NCBI GenBank assembly: GCA_025056115.1 | Contig: JANWVM010000008.1 | Span: forward strand, 294-64,293 | DNA from: Gloeomargarita sp. SKYG116 | Lineage (GTDB): Bacteria; Cyanobacteriota; Cyanobacteriia; Gloeomargaritales; Gloeomargaritaceae | Direction: 5' to 3' | DNA: 64,000 nt | In this document: piece by piece, positions 32,478-42,660 of the stretch | Position numbering within the stretch: position 1 is the first letter of the stretch | Layout: each line of letters begins with the position of its first letter | Notes under the pieces: model-generated | What the model saw: the letters and a program-made list of their open reading frames with translations, nothing else | The model's database searches: none | Told to the model about the DNA's origin: nothing | Translations under genes and position numbers: made by a program

Positions 32478-32942
32478 ATGTCTGCGCATATTATGTGGTT
32501 TCGTCGGACCGCCCGCCAGTTGAAGGTTTTAGACACCACCTACGAGTTAGACGAACTTCCCCAGTTGCAGACGCTGGTGAAAACCCGTTTGGGGGATACG
32601 TGGCGGCGCATGCAGGCACGGGGTTTAGACTTGAAAGACCCCCTGGTGTGGTGGGAACAGGTGCGTGTACATGGGATTTTAGCCCTGGAGACGAGCAAAG
32701 GCGCCCAGGAGCGCGTAGCCGTCTGGCTGGAAACCCTGGAATCGCGGGCCTACGGGGTGCTAGAGCAAGTGAAACGGGAACCCTACCCCACCCTGCGCAG
32801 CGAACTCAAGCTGGACCGGCACTGGGTGTTCTGGGTGCCCCGGTATCCGGTCGAAGCGGATGTCTGGTGCGACCTGTTCTACAGCACGATTGACCAGAGT
32901 GGCAGTTGCCAGATTATCGCGGTGCCGACGGCAGTGAGCTAG
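32478..32942 (+). CDS. Conserved hypothetical protein
   Basis: MSAHIMWFRRTARQLKVLDTTYELDELPQLQTLVKTRLGDTW...; GGAGG upstream. Confidence 0.6.
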   Translation: MSAHIMWFRRTARQLKVLDTTYELDELPQLQTLVKTRLGDTWRRMQARGLDLKDPLVWWEQVRVHGILALETSKGAQERVAVWLETLESRAYGVLEQVKREPYPTLRSELKLDRHWVFWVPRYPVEADVWCDLFYSTIDQSGSCQIIAVPTAVS

Positions 32943-32964
32943 CCAACGTGGGATAATACCGGTC

Positions 32965-33660
32965 ATGTACGTGCTGATTGCCGCCGCCGGTCAGGGCAAA
33001 CGCATGGGGCATGACCGGAACAAATTATTGTTACCGTTGCTCGGGCGACCCCTGCTGGCCTGGACCCTTGAGCGGGTGTTCCAAGCGCAACCGGCGTGGG
33101 TGGGGGTCATGGCGCAACTGGTAGACTGGCCGGATTTCCAAGCCATTTGCGACCAGTTGTCCCCGCCCGTTCCGGTGCGATTAATCCCTGGGGGCGATAC
33201 CCGCCAAGCCTCCGTTTGGAACGGGTTACAAGCTCTGCCCCCTGAAGCCGAGACCGTTTTGGTCCACGACGGCGCCCGCTGTTTAGCCAGTCCCGACCTG
33301 TTCCGGCGTTGCCAAGCCGCCCTCGCTACAGCCGTGGGGGCCATTGCCGCGATTCCCGTCAAGGACACCATCAAAATCGTCCATGACCCACCCTATATTG
33401 ACCACACCCCGGAGCGCCAGCATCTATGGGCCGCCCAGACGCCCCAGGGGTTTCAGGTCGAAGTGCTGAAAACTTGTCACCAGCGAGCTTTGACCGAACA
33501 CTGGCAAACGACTGACGATGCCGCCTTGTTGGAGCGCTATGGTTATCCTGTGCAGGTAGTCCAGGGCGAAGAGACCAACTTAAAAATCACGACCCCCGCC
33601 GACTTGCTCATCGCCCAGGCCCTGTTGACCAAGGACATCCAGCGGCAACAGCAACTCTAG
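32965..33660 (+). CDS. ispD: 2-C-methyl-D-erythritol 4-phosphate cytidylyltransferase
   Basis: AAAGQGKRMGHDRNKLLLPLLGRPLLAWTLERV, VLVHDGARCLASPDL, AAQTPQGFQVEVL. Confidence 0.93.
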   Translation: MYVLIAAAGQGKRMGHDRNKLLLPLLGRPLLAWTLERVFQAQPAWVGVMAQLVDWPDFQAICDQLSPPVPVRLIPGGDTRQASVWNGLQALPPEAETVLVHDGARCLASPDLFRRCQAALATAVGAIAAIPVKDTIKIVHDPPYIDHTPERQHLWAAQTPQGFQVEVLKTCHQRALTEHWQTTDDAALLERYGYPVQVVQGEETNLKITTPADLLIAQALLTKDIQRQQQL

Positions 33661-34635
33661 CCCTTGAGCTTGCCAGTGCAATTCTCCCCCCAAGGCTGCC
33701 AATTCTTTTTGCCAGTGGGCTAGGCTGGGATAGAGCCGACCGGTGTGAGGACTACATTGCCAACCCCCACCCCAGCGCAGCGACTCGCTCAGAGGGGTGA
33801 ACTGTAAATACAAGGCAATGACCTTTCTGTGTTCAATTTGCTTTTGGTGGGCAGCGCCTTGGATGTGGGCGCCAGGGGGTAATTCTCCCAGCAACAGGGG
33901 CATCACCTGGGCCAGCAAGTGCCGGAGGACCTCTGGTAACGGCGTCATCAGGTGCAAATCCAGGGCAATTCCCCGCGCCTGCGCCTGTTGCTGCCAGTCC
34001 TCCACTTGACTCTGGGTGGCTTGCGGCTCAAACCAGGAACGCCACTGTTCCTGGCGCGCCCGCACTTCCTGGGCAATCGCCTGTAACCCCTGCACCACCC
34101 GCAAAGGTAATTGGGGCCGGTATTTCAGCAGCAACTCCGTCCAGGTGCCAATGGTACTCAGGGGCGTGTAGACCTCATGTAGAACCGAACGCGCCCACTC
34201 TTCCGGCGGTTGCACTGTTTCAGCCAACCATTGCTGGTAAAACTCTTCTGCCAATGCCACCGATGCCAGCGGCCAATGGTCTGGTAAGGCTTGCAGTTGC
34301 GCACGCAGCCGTTGGTCTCTGACCTGAGGCAACAGGGCTTGCCAGACCTGCTGCACCACCTGCGGTATAAACGAACAACCAACCTGCCCCTTGTCGGTTG
34401 CGACTAGCGCTAGTACCCACTCGGCGGTCCGCACCAGAAACACCTGATGACCTGGGACTAGCTCCCGCCCGTCTAGCCACAGGGATGCGTGACCCACTTC
34501 CGGCGGCGCTACCAGCACCCAGGGCGACTGTTGCCCCAGCAACTGGACAGCCAACGCGACTCCTCGCTGCCAGTGGGGAAACGCCAACCCAGCCGGCAAC
34601 CGCAAGCGGCGTGGGAATAGGTCAATCAAGGCCAT
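33580..34635 (-). CDS. Degenerate sensor histidine kinase-like protein
   Basis: H-box-like VLHEVYTPLSTIGTWTELLLKY; C-terminal HATPase-like region lacks recognisable N and G boxes; antisense overlap with ispD 3' end. Confidence 0.6.
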   Translation of the reverse strand: MALIDLFPRRLRLPAGLAFPHWQRGVALAVQLLGQQSPWVLVAPPEVGHASLWLDGRELVPGHQVFLVRTAEWVLALVATDKGQVGCSFIPQVVQQVWQALLPQVRDQRLRAQLQALPDHWPLASVALAEEFYQQWLAETVQPPEEWARSVLHEVYTPLSTIGTWTELLLKYRPQLPLRVVQGLQAIAQEVRARQEQWRSWFEPQATQSQVEDWQQQAQARGIALDLHLMTPLPEVLRHLLAQVMPLLLGELPPGAHIQGAAHQKQIEHRKVIALYLQFTPLSESLRWGGGWQCSPHTGRLYPSLAHWQKELAALGGELHWQAQGLELLLPLDVLGQQGLGDEQVGGGRDF

Positions 34636-34715
34636 TCGTCACTGCACTCGCCCTAGGATCGAGCCTATCAACCCCCCGCCGCAGGCGCTAGGGCAAAAAA
34701 CCGACCGTTTTCCCG

Positions 34716-35006
34716 TTACTTGGTCGCCGTCTCCAGGGCGCGCAGGCTAGGGAAGAGAAAATGGTTTTCCTCTACGTACTGCGCCCCGAATAAGCCCTTC
34801 TCAGCCCAGAAATAACGGTCCACCGTGTGTTCATTGCGTCGGACCAGTAATAGTGCTGGTGGCGTAATCCCGTTGGCATGGATAAAGCGTCGCGCTGCCG
34901 TCACGGGTTTCTCATCGCCAGTGTCCAGAACGTATTGGGGCACACACTCCAAAATTTTCCGACCTTCGATGCGTCGCCGACTTCTGCGCTTACGTCTTCT
35001 AGCCAA
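34716..35006 (-). CDS. DUF3155 domain-containing protein
   Basis: MARRRKRRSRRRIEGRKILECVPQYVLDTGDEKPVTAARRFIHANGITPPALLLVRRNEHTVDRYFWAEKGLFGAQYVEENHFLFPSL. Confidence 0.8.
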   Translation of the reverse strand: MARRRKRRSRRRIEGRKILECVPQYVLDTGDEKPVTAARRFIHANGITPPALLLVRRNEHTVDRYFWAEKGLFGAQYVEENHFLFPSLRALETATK

Positions 35007-35254
35007 AGCGCTCTCCTCCTAACAAGTAAGGTGTGAGAAAGGATGTTTTGTAGTTGGGATTACATAACCCTAGTGCAGTATAGGGGTTCGGCACCGAGTT
35101 TTCAAGGGTTCGTTAATGAGTCGCAACAATTAGAAGAACACCCTTACCTCGGTCAATGTTGCCTGTAGTCAGCCTCATCTCTGCAACAAAAGTTAACAAT
35201 TATTAGGCCTGAAGTCGGGGTGGGGCCTGCGGGTGCCGGATAGGCGAAAGGGGG

Positions 35255-36157
35255 TCAGGGATCAAGAGGTTGGGGGATGCAGGCCCGGTTGAACCTTTCT
35301 AAAGCCAGGTGCGGATCGAGATGGTGTTCCGTCGCCGCAGCCACGAGTGCAAATAGCAATTGCCCTAGCGTTTGGGGCGTGGGGTTCTGTACGTAACTTT
35401 GCAGGGATTTGTAAATATCCAAAGTGAAGTCCGGCGGCAGCAGGTTTCGGGATTTTAGTTTCTGATAGATTTTAGCGGCGGCAATCAGGGGGGGAAAGGT
35501 GGCTATGTAATGCTGTAATTTTTCCGGTAGCGAGTGGCCTTGTTCCTGTTGCTTGATGGTTTCCCAATTCTGGCGCACCGTATGGACATCTTCAACGCTT
35601 AAATCGCCAAAGACATGGGGGTGCCGGCGGATGAGTTTTTCGCTAATTCCCTGGGCGACTTCCACCACCGAAAACTGGCCCGACTCCTGGGCAATTTGCG
35701 CCTGCAAGACCACCTGCAGTAGTAAATCGCCGAGTTCTTCTTGAATCGCAGCGGTCTGGCCGGTTTGGATGGCGTGAACGGTCTCGTAGGCTTCTTCAAT
35801 AATGTAGGGGGTTAGGCTCTGGGGCGTTTGGGCCAGGTCCCACGGGCAACCGGTTTCGGGATGACGCAGTTGCGCAACGACGTCCACCAGCTCACGGTAG
35901 CTTTCGCGCACCGGGTCGGCAATGTACAGCTGCAGGGGATAGGGCCAATTCCCCGCCTGTTCAGTCAATTGCGCGGGTTCCCCCTGGAAAAGGACGGATT
36001 CGTGGTTAAAAAGACAGACCGAGGTTGCGTAAGGGCAATGGTTGCAGATGTGGAGCAAGCTGGCCTGGTCAGGAATACTGGGGATCAGGGCTGGTAAGGG
36101 TGGCTTTTCCAGTGCGGTGAACTGGGCAACCGACAGCAGGTGCAGTGGCGGCATCAA
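35255..36157 (-). CDS. mazG: Nucleoside triphosphate pyrophosphohydrolase
   Basis: LRHPETGCPWDLAQTPQSLTPYIIEEAYETVHAIQTG...EELGDLLLQVVLQAQIA. Confidence 0.92.
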   Translation of the reverse strand: MMPPLHLLSVAQFTALEKPPLPALIPSIPDQASLLHICNHCPYATSVCLFNHESVLFQGEPAQLTEQAGNWPYPLQLYIADPVRESYRELVDVVAQLRHPETGCPWDLAQTPQSLTPYIIEEAYETVHAIQTGQTAAIQEELGDLLLQVVLQAQIAQESGQFSVVEVAQGISEKLIRRHPHVFGDLSVEDVHTVRQNWETIKQQEQGHSLPEKLQHYIATFPPLIAAAKIYQKLKSRNLLPPDFTLDIYKSLQSYVQNPTPQTLGQLLFALVAAATEHHLDPHLALERFNRACIPQPLDP

Positions 36158-36678
36158 CGTCCCATCTCCCGCTTGAGTTTTTCAAATTCCCGTTCAATTT
36201 CTAGGGCCTGGAATTCCCGTTCCACGGCATCGGGGGATGCAGTTTTGCGCTTGGGTATGGTCGTTGGGCTTTGCTGGCGCTTGGCCTGGATTTGGCGCAA
36301 CAGGGTCTCTGTCTGCTGGCGGCGCTTTTGGTTCACCTGCAATTCCGCCCAGTATTGTTTGCCCTGCTGCATGAGGGTTTCTTGGCGCTGGCGAGCCGCT
36401 GCGACTAAATCGGGACGTTTGGCCTGTTCGGCGAGCAATTGCCGTTCGTGCCACAGGCGGATGTCCTTGGCGGTGTTGCGAATCTTTTGTTCTAAGTTCT
36501 GGCGGTCGCGTTCGAGTTGCTGGAGCAGGCGGCGGGTTTGGGCTTCCTGTTCGCTTAGGGTTTCTTGCTCTAGGCGCGCGGCCATGTCGGGGTTCGCTTG
36601 CAGAAAATCGTCTAGCTTGGCAGACAAGGTGGCTTCCAACTCATCCCACCACTCCATCGCCCCCCGGCCAAACCCCAT
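36154..36678 (-). CDS. Coiled-coil protein, TIGR04376-like cyanobacterial family
   Basis: MGFGRGAMEWWDELEATLSAKLDDFLQANPDMAARLEQETLSEQEAQTRRLLQQLE... Confidence 0.65.
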   Translation of the reverse strand: MGFGRGAMEWWDELEATLSAKLDDFLQANPDMAARLEQETLSEQEAQTRRLLQQLERDRQNLEQKIRNTAKDIRLWHERQLLAEQAKRPDLVAAARQRQETLMQQGKQYWAELQVNQKRRQQTETLLRQIQAKRQQSPTTIPKRKTASPDAVEREFQALEIEREFEKLKREMGR

Positions 36679-36712
36679 AATGAAAAAAGCTCCTTGACGT
36701 TGCGCGACCCCA

Positions 36713-38041
36713 ATGTTCAATACGCATGATAGCTTATGGATTCACCAAGCCCACCTTGTCGGCGACCAGGGCCAGTTGCAGCCGTGCCATGTCGGGATTC
36801 GTGATGGGAAAATTGCCGAGATTACCATTGAAGACCGGCGCTCTGCCTACGACCAGGTGCTCGATGCCCAAGGCTGGCTGCTGTTGCCTGGTGTGATTGA
36901 TGCCCAGGTGCATTTTCGGGAGCCAGGGCTAGAGCACAAGGAAGATTTACACACGGCCAGTCGCGCGTGCGCCAGGGGGGGCGTGACGTCGTTTTTGGAA
37001 ATGCCTAACACCCGCCCGTTAACCATTGACCAGGCCACTTTGGACGACAAACTCCAGCGAGCCGCCCAGAAATCCTTGGTTAATTATGGTTTTTTTATCG
37101 GGGCGACCAGATACAACTTGGAGGAACTGAATCGGGTACAACCGACGTGTGGGATCAAGATATTCATGGGTTCTATGCATGGGGATTTGTTGGTTGATGA
37201 CCCTGAGGTTTTGGAACGGATTTTTGCTACTGGAAAACGGTTAATTGCTGTCCATGCTGAAAATCACCAGCGCATTCTGGAGCGACGCCAACAATTTGCC
37301 CAGGAATTGCACCGCCCCGATGTGCATTCGGATATTCAAGATGAGATTGCCGCATTACAAGCCACTGAACTGGCCGTGCAATTGTCCATCAAGTATCAAC
37401 GGCGCTTGCACATCCTGCATTTGTCAACCGCCCTAGAGGTGGAATTTTTACGCCAGCACAAATGCCCCTGGATCACAGTAGAAGTGACGCCCCAGCATTT
37501 GTTGCTGAATCGCTCGGCCTATTTCACCCTGGGGTCGCTGGCGCAAATGAATCCCCCTTTACGGACACCCCATGACAATGAGGTCTTGTGGCAAGGGTTA
37601 CAGGACGGCGTGATTGATTTCATGGCGACGGACCATGCGCCTCACACGCTGGCGGAAAAAGCGCGTCCCTATCCCGACTCTCCATCCGGCATGCCAGGGG
37701 TGGAAACCTTTTTGCCCCTGATGTTGACGCAGGCGAAAAAGGGGCGGTGTACCTTGGCGCAAGTGGTGCAGTGGTTATCCACCAAACCGGCCCAGGCTTA
37801 TGGCATCGTCAATAAAGGGAAAATTGCCCTGGGATATGATGCTGATTTAGTGCTAGTGGACTGGGAGCATGAGCAACCTGTGCGGCGGGAAGAACTGCAA
37901 ACCAAATGCGGCTGGAGTCCCTTTGAAGGGTGGGTGTTAACGGGTTGGCCGCAGGTGACGATTGTGGGGGGACAAATTGTTTATTATCAAGGACAATTTA
38001 ATGAAGCGGTGCGGGGAAAACCCTTGCAATTTCAAGCCTAG
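36713..38041 (+). CDS. pyrC: Dihydroorotase
   Basis: LLLPGVIDAQVHFREPGLEHKEDLHTASRACARGGVTSFLEMPNTRP...MATDHAPHTLAEK. Confidence 0.93.
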   Translation: MFNTHDSLWIHQAHLVGDQGQLQPCHVGIRDGKIAEITIEDRRSAYDQVLDAQGWLLLPGVIDAQVHFREPGLEHKEDLHTASRACARGGVTSFLEMPNTRPLTIDQATLDDKLQRAAQKSLVNYGFFIGATRYNLEELNRVQPTCGIKIFMGSMHGDLLVDDPEVLERIFATGKRLIAVHAENHQRILERRQQFAQELHRPDVHSDIQDEIAALQATELAVQLSIKYQRRLHILHLSTALEVEFLRQHKCPWITVEVTPQHLLLNRSAYFTLGSLAQMNPPLRTPHDNEVLWQGLQDGVIDFMATDHAPHTLAEKARPYPDSPSGMPGVETFLPLMLTQAKKGRCTLAQVVQWLSTKPAQAYGIVNKGKIALGYDADLVLVDWEHEQPVRREELQTKCGWSPFEGWVLTGWPQVTIVGGQIVYYQGQFNEAVRGKPLQFQA

Positions 38042-38063
38042 GTTCTGATGAGGGGAAAACGAG

Positions 38064-39785
38064 ATGACGCTTCGGATTCGCTACCGCATTTCGGCACCCT
38101 ATCCAGCGACGCACTACGTGCATATCCAGATGAACGTGGATGGCTGGAACCAGGACACGCTGGATTTGCGATTGCCCGTTTGGACGCCGGGGTCGTATCT
38201 GGTGCGGGAGTACGCCAAGCATCTGGAGAATTTTCGGGTTAATCATGGATTGCCCTGGCGCAAAGTCAGTAAAAATCACTGGCGCATCCAAACTGCGGGC
38301 GTGTCTGACATCGAAGTGCATTACGACCTGTACGCCAATGACCTATCGGTGCGCACCAATCATGTGGATGACACGCACTTATATCTCAACGGCGCTGCCA
38401 CCTTTCTTTTCATTCCCGACGCGCGTCATCTTCCCTGCGAAATTACGATTGAACCACCCTATCCCGATTGGCGGGTCAGCACGGCGCTGGAACCCTTAGG
38501 CGATTACTGCTTTCGCGCTCTGGATTACGACATGCTCGTTGATAGCCCGATTGAGGTAGGTCGGCAAGCCATTTATCCGTTTACCGTGCGGGGGATTGCC
38601 CATGAACTGGCGGTCTGGGGGACGCTCCCCGTAGATGCCCAGCCATTGCTCCAGGACATTAGCAAAATTATTGAGACAGCGGCCAATATATTTGGGGGTT
38701 TGCCCTATCAGAAATATCTTTTCTTGTTGCATTTACCCATGCAGGGGTATGGGGGGTTGGAGCATGAAAATTGCTGTTCACTCCTGTACAGTCGTCGCCA
38801 GTTGACCCGCCCTGAAGGTTACCAGCGGTTCTTGAACCTAGTGGCTCATGAGTTTTTCCACTTGTGGAATGTGAAACGCATCAAGCCCGCCGAGTTGGTT
38901 CCTTTTGATTACGACCAGGAAAACTACACGACATCGCTGTGGTTTTGTGAAGGGGTGACAAGCTATTACGACCTGGTGATTCCCTGGCGCGCGGGTCTAT
39001 ACGATGCCAAGCGATTCTTAGAATTACTCAGCGAGGAAATCACGCGCTACTACCAGACGCCAGGGCGGGACGTGCAATCTTTGACCGAAGCCAGTTTTGA
39101 TGCTTGGATCAAATACTACCGCCGCGATGCCAATAGTGTGAACAGCCAAGTGTCTTATTACCTGAAGGGAGCGTTAGTGACGCTATTGTTGGATCTGCGT
39201 ATTCGCCAGCACCACCAAAACCAGCGTTCCTTTGACGACGTGCTGCAAAAAATGTGGCGGGAATTCGGCGCAGGTCAAATGGGCTTTACACCCGCACAAC
39301 TGTACCAAGTCATTCAGGCGGTCGCTGGTCAAGACTTGCAGGATTTCTGGCGGGATTACATCGAAGGAGTCGCACCATTGCCCTTGGCGGAAGCGCTAGC
39401 AGATTTTGGGTTGGCACTGCAGGCGGTTCCTGGAAAAGCTCCTTTTACTGGTATTGCCCTAGAAGCGGGGCGAACAACTGTCAAACAGGTGCTACGGCAT
39501 TCGCCAGCATGGTGGGCGGGCATAGACGCTGGTGACGAGTTGGTTGCGGTGAATGGGCAACAGGTGCGTCCGGAAACCTGGCCGGAGTTGCTCAACCAGT
39601 GGCGACCAGGAGAGACCGTGACGGTGACGCTGGTGCGCCGGGAAGAATTGCGCCAGTATCCAGTGACGTTGCAAGCGCCAGCGCCAGAGCGGTATCAAAT
39701 TCGCCCCCTGGACAATGCCACGGATGGGCAACGGTCGCTGGGCCTAGGCTGGCTGGGAGCGGCTGGGTTCGATTCAGTACAATAG
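38064..39785 (+). CDS. M61 family metallopeptidase with PDZ domain
   Basis: HEFFHLWNVKRIKPAEL metal site, WFCEGVTSYY, C-terminal PDZ (AWWAGIDAGDELVAVNGQQV). Confidence 0.9.
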   Translation: MTLRIRYRISAPYPATHYVHIQMNVDGWNQDTLDLRLPVWTPGSYLVREYAKHLENFRVNHGLPWRKVSKNHWRIQTAGVSDIEVHYDLYANDLSVRTNHVDDTHLYLNGAATFLFIPDARHLPCEITIEPPYPDWRVSTALEPLGDYCFRALDYDMLVDSPIEVGRQAIYPFTVRGIAHELAVWGTLPVDAQPLLQDISKIIETAANIFGGLPYQKYLFLLHLPMQGYGGLEHENCCSLLYSRRQLTRPEGYQRFLNLVAHEFFHLWNVKRIKPAELVPFDYDQENYTTSLWFCEGVTSYYDLVIPWRAGLYDAKRFLELLSEEITRYYQTPGRDVQSLTEASFDAWIKYYRRDANSVNSQVSYYLKGALVTLLLDLRIRQHHQNQRSFDDVLQKMWREFGAGQMGFTPAQLYQVIQAVAGQDLQDFWRDYIEGVAPLPLAEALADFGLALQAVPGKAPFTGIALEAGRTTVKQVLRHSPAWWAGIDAGDELVAVNGQQVRPETWPELLNQWRPGETVTVTLVRREELRQYPVTLQAPAPERYQIRPLDNATDGQRSLGLGWLGAAGFDSVQ

Positions 39786-39811
39786 GGCTATGGTCACAAG
39801 GGGGGGCGGCC

Positions 39812-40042
39812 ATGCTACAGGATGCACGCGCGATTCGTTACTACCAGAAATTGACGGATGCCCTGGTGGAATTGCGGCGCCAAGGCTATTCGCTGGATGA
39901 ACTGCGGTTGTACTTAGACGGGTATCTGGCGGCCCTGCGGCATGGCACGGAATTGGAACCCTGGCTGGTGCATCGCCTAGAAGAAGACGCCGTGCGCTTT
40001 CTGTATGACCCCGCCAATTTCGACCTGACAGGGGTGCCGTGA
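39812..40042 (+). CDS. Small conserved hypothetical (DUF6761-like)
   Basis: MLQDARAIRYYQKLTDALVELRRQGYSLDELRLYLDGYLAALRHGTELEPWLVHRLEEDAVRFLYDPANFDLTGVP. Confidence 0.65.
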   Translation: MLQDARAIRYYQKLTDALVELRRQGYSLDELRLYLDGYLAALRHGTELEPWLVHRLEEDAVRFLYDPANFDLTGVP

Positions 40043-41487
40043 ACGTCGATTGGGGTCAAGTCGCCGAAGCCTTTGCCCGCGTGCTGGAACCGCGCCGGGT
40101 GGTGCGTCGCCGAGAAGAACTCCTGGTCTATGAATGCGATGGATTGACCGCCTATCGCCAGCGCCCGCCCCTGGTTGTCCTGCCCAAAACCACGGAAGAA
40201 GTGCAGGCCGCGATTCACATCTGCCGCCAGTACGGGATTCCGTTTGTACCCAGGGGCGCGGGGACGGGGCTATCGGGGGGCGCGTTGCCCGAAGAAAACG
40301 CCGTGCTTATTGTAACCGCCCTGATGCGGCAAATCCTGCAGGTGGACATTCCCAACCGGCGGGTGGTAGTGCAACCGGGGGTGATCAACAGTTGGGTAAC
40401 GCAGGCGGTGAGTCCCTGGGGCTTTTACTACGCGCCCGACCCGTCGAGTCAAACAGTGTGTTCCGTGGGCGGCAACGTGGCGGAAAACTCCGGCGGCGTT
40501 CACTGTTTGAAGTACGGTGTCACGACGAATCACGTGCTCGGGCTGAAATTGGTCACGGCGCTGGGGGAAGTGGTTGATCTGGGGGGCTGGGTACCGGAAA
40601 TGCCAGGTTACGACCTTACGGGGGTGGTGGTGGGGTCCGAAGGCACGCTGGGGATTGTTACCGAAATCACGCTGAATATTCTCAAAGTGCCCGAATGTGT
40701 GCAGGTTTTGTGCGCTGACTTTACCACAATTGCCCAGGCGGGCGCAGCGGTCTCAGCCATTATCGCTGCTGGAATTATTCCGGGTGGGATGGAAATCATG
40801 GACAACCTGAGCATTAACGCAGTTGAGCAGGTAGTGGCGACCGGATGTTACCCGCGCGATGCCGGCGCTGTCTTGCTGGTGGAGTTGGACGGGTCGCCAG
40901 CGGAAGTGGACGAAGCCATGACCCAGGTGCAACAGATTTGTCGGGAACAGGGCGCGCGCAGTTTACAGGTGGCGAAGGACCCGCAGGAACGCCAGCGCCT
41001 GTGGCAAGGCCGAAAAGCCGCCTTTGCCGCGATGGGTAAAATTAGTCGCAATTATTACGTGCAGGATGGGGTGGTGCCGCGCAGTCGCTTGCCCTGGATA
41101 TTGCAGGAAATCGAACGTTTAAGTCGCCAATCGGGCTATCGCATTGCCAATGTGTTTCACGCCGGCGATGGGAATTTGCACCCCCTGATTCTCTACGATG
41201 GCACGGTGCCGGGCGCTATAGAAGAAGTCGAGCATCTGGGTGGTGAAATTCTCAAGTTGTGTATTCAAGCAGGCGGAAGTATCTCCGGTGAACATGGCAT
41301 CGGTGCCGAAAAACGCTGTTACATGAGTGAGTTATTTAGTCCTGAAGACCTGGAAACCATGCAGCAATTGCGCCGGGCTTTTGATCCGGACCACTTGGCG
41401 AATCCCACCAAAGTATTTCCCACCCCCCGCACCTGCGGCGAACGCACCTGGGCGGCTCAACAGTTCCCCAATGTACCGGTGTTTTGA
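40039..41487 (+). CDS. glcD: FAD-linked oxidase, glycolate/D-lactate dehydrogenase GlcD type
   Basis: FVPRGAGTGLSGGALPEENAVLI, TCSVGGNVAENSGG-like motif, C-terminal GEHGIGAEKRCYM. Confidence 0.9.
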   Translation: MNVDWGQVAEAFARVLEPRRVVRRREELLVYECDGLTAYRQRPPLVVLPKTTEEVQAAIHICRQYGIPFVPRGAGTGLSGGALPEENAVLIVTALMRQILQVDIPNRRVVVQPGVINSWVTQAVSPWGFYYAPDPSSQTVCSVGGNVAENSGGVHCLKYGVTTNHVLGLKLVTALGEVVDLGGWVPEMPGYDLTGVVVGSEGTLGIVTEITLNILKVPECVQVLCADFTTIAQAGAAVSAIIAAGIIPGGMEIMDNLSINAVEQVVATGCYPRDAGAVLLVELDGSPAEVDEAMTQVQQICREQGARSLQVAKDPQERQRLWQGRKAAFAAMGKISRNYYVQDGVVPRSRLPWILQEIERLSRQSGYRIANVFHAGDGNLHPLILYDGTVPGAIEEVEHLGGEILKLCIQAGGSISGEHGIGAEKRCYMSELFSPEDLETMQQLRRAFDPDHLANPTKVFPTPRTCGERTWAAQQFPNVPVF

Positions 41488-41501
41488 GTTGAGATAACGA
41501 T

Positions 41502-42065
41502 ATGGTCATTGCCCAGAAGAAATACACGCCCCAAGAATACCTGCAAATGGAAATTGCATCCGAAATTCGCCATGAATATCGAGATGGAGAAATTATTGCA
41601 GTAGCCAACAATACACCCCATCATAACCGGCTATGTGGCGCTTTCTATGCCTTGCTTTAGATGCAATTGCGGGGTAAACCGTACGCGGTCTTCATTACCG
41701 ACCAGCGACTATGGATTCCCGCTGGCAACGTCTATACTTACCCTGACATTATGATCGTGGGGCAACCCATTGAATTGCAGGAAGGACGACAGGATACTGT
41801 TGTGAACCCCATCGTCATTGCCGAAGTCCTTTCAGATACCACGGCTGCCTATGACCGGGGGGATAAATTTGCCCTGTACCGCACAATTAACACCTTACAG
41901 GAGTACTTGCTGATTGACCAATACAGAGTTAGTGTTGAGCACTATCGAAAAACTGCCCCTAACCAATGGCTGTTTAGCGTCCATCAAGCAAAAGACGAAA
42001 CGGTGACAATAGCGAGCGTAGGTGTTGAGATTGAGCTAAACAAGCTTTACGAAGGTATACTTTAA
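41502..42065 (+). pseudogene. Uma2 family (DUF820) nuclease-like gene interrupted by in-frame TAG at 41658-41660
   Basis: MVIAQKKYTPQEYLQMEIASEIRHEYRDGEIIAVANNTPHHNRLCGAFYALL*MQLRGKPYAVFITDQRLWIPAGNVYTYPDIMIVG...EVLSDTTAAYDRGDKFALYRTI; same frame on both sides of the stop. Confidence 0.8.
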
Positions 42066-42071
42066 TTCCCC

Positions 42072-42635
42072 ATGCTATACGCCGCTGAACTTTTTTATTT
42101 AGAGAACCAAGACAATTTCCCGTTTGAAAAAGCGGTTGCCGTCACAGCTAAAACCGTTGGCCAGTGGTGCACCTATTTTCAGGCGGGTCTAATCATTCCA
42201 GATGATGCAGAAGTTCATTATGGTGAATTACCAGTTGAACCTGGACAGAAGCAGGCGTTTATTGATGAGTTACTCGCATGGATTTTTAGTCACACTGTCT
42301 CACCCGAATTATTCCATCTAATCCTTGATGATGAACCCATCACTGAAACCAGTAAAGTCCCCAAGTTTTGTCATGCTGATGACACGGGGTGTTGGGTGCT
42401 GAATTTAACAGCGTCTGAATTCACGGAACTGCAGCGGGTCTGGGTGGACAATGGTTTACCGCCGGATTTGTTTTATCCAGAGTCGGAAACCATCGTTGTG
42501 CCCTACGATGGCAAGGGTTTATTAGCGCCGCTCCTACGCCGGTTAGGGGTGACAACATCCTACACACCCCGGCAATGGCAAGCGCGTAGCCAGACCACCT
42601 TGGCCAACCGGTCGCAGAGTGAACCACAAATCTGA
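42072..42635 (+). CDS. Hypothetical protein
   Basis: 187 aa ORF with plausible start next to the Uma2 remnant. Confidence 0.55.
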   Translation: MLYAAELFYLENQDNFPFEKAVAVTAKTVGQWCTYFQAGLIIPDDAEVHYGELPVEPGQKQAFIDELLAWIFSHTVSPELFHLILDDEPITETSKVPKFCHADDTGCWVLNLTASEFTELQRVWVDNGLPPDLFYPESETIVVPYDGKGLLAPLLRRLGVTTSYTPRQWQARSQTTLANRSQSEPQI

Positions 42636-42660
42636 AGCCACTGTCTAAAATGCAGGTGGA

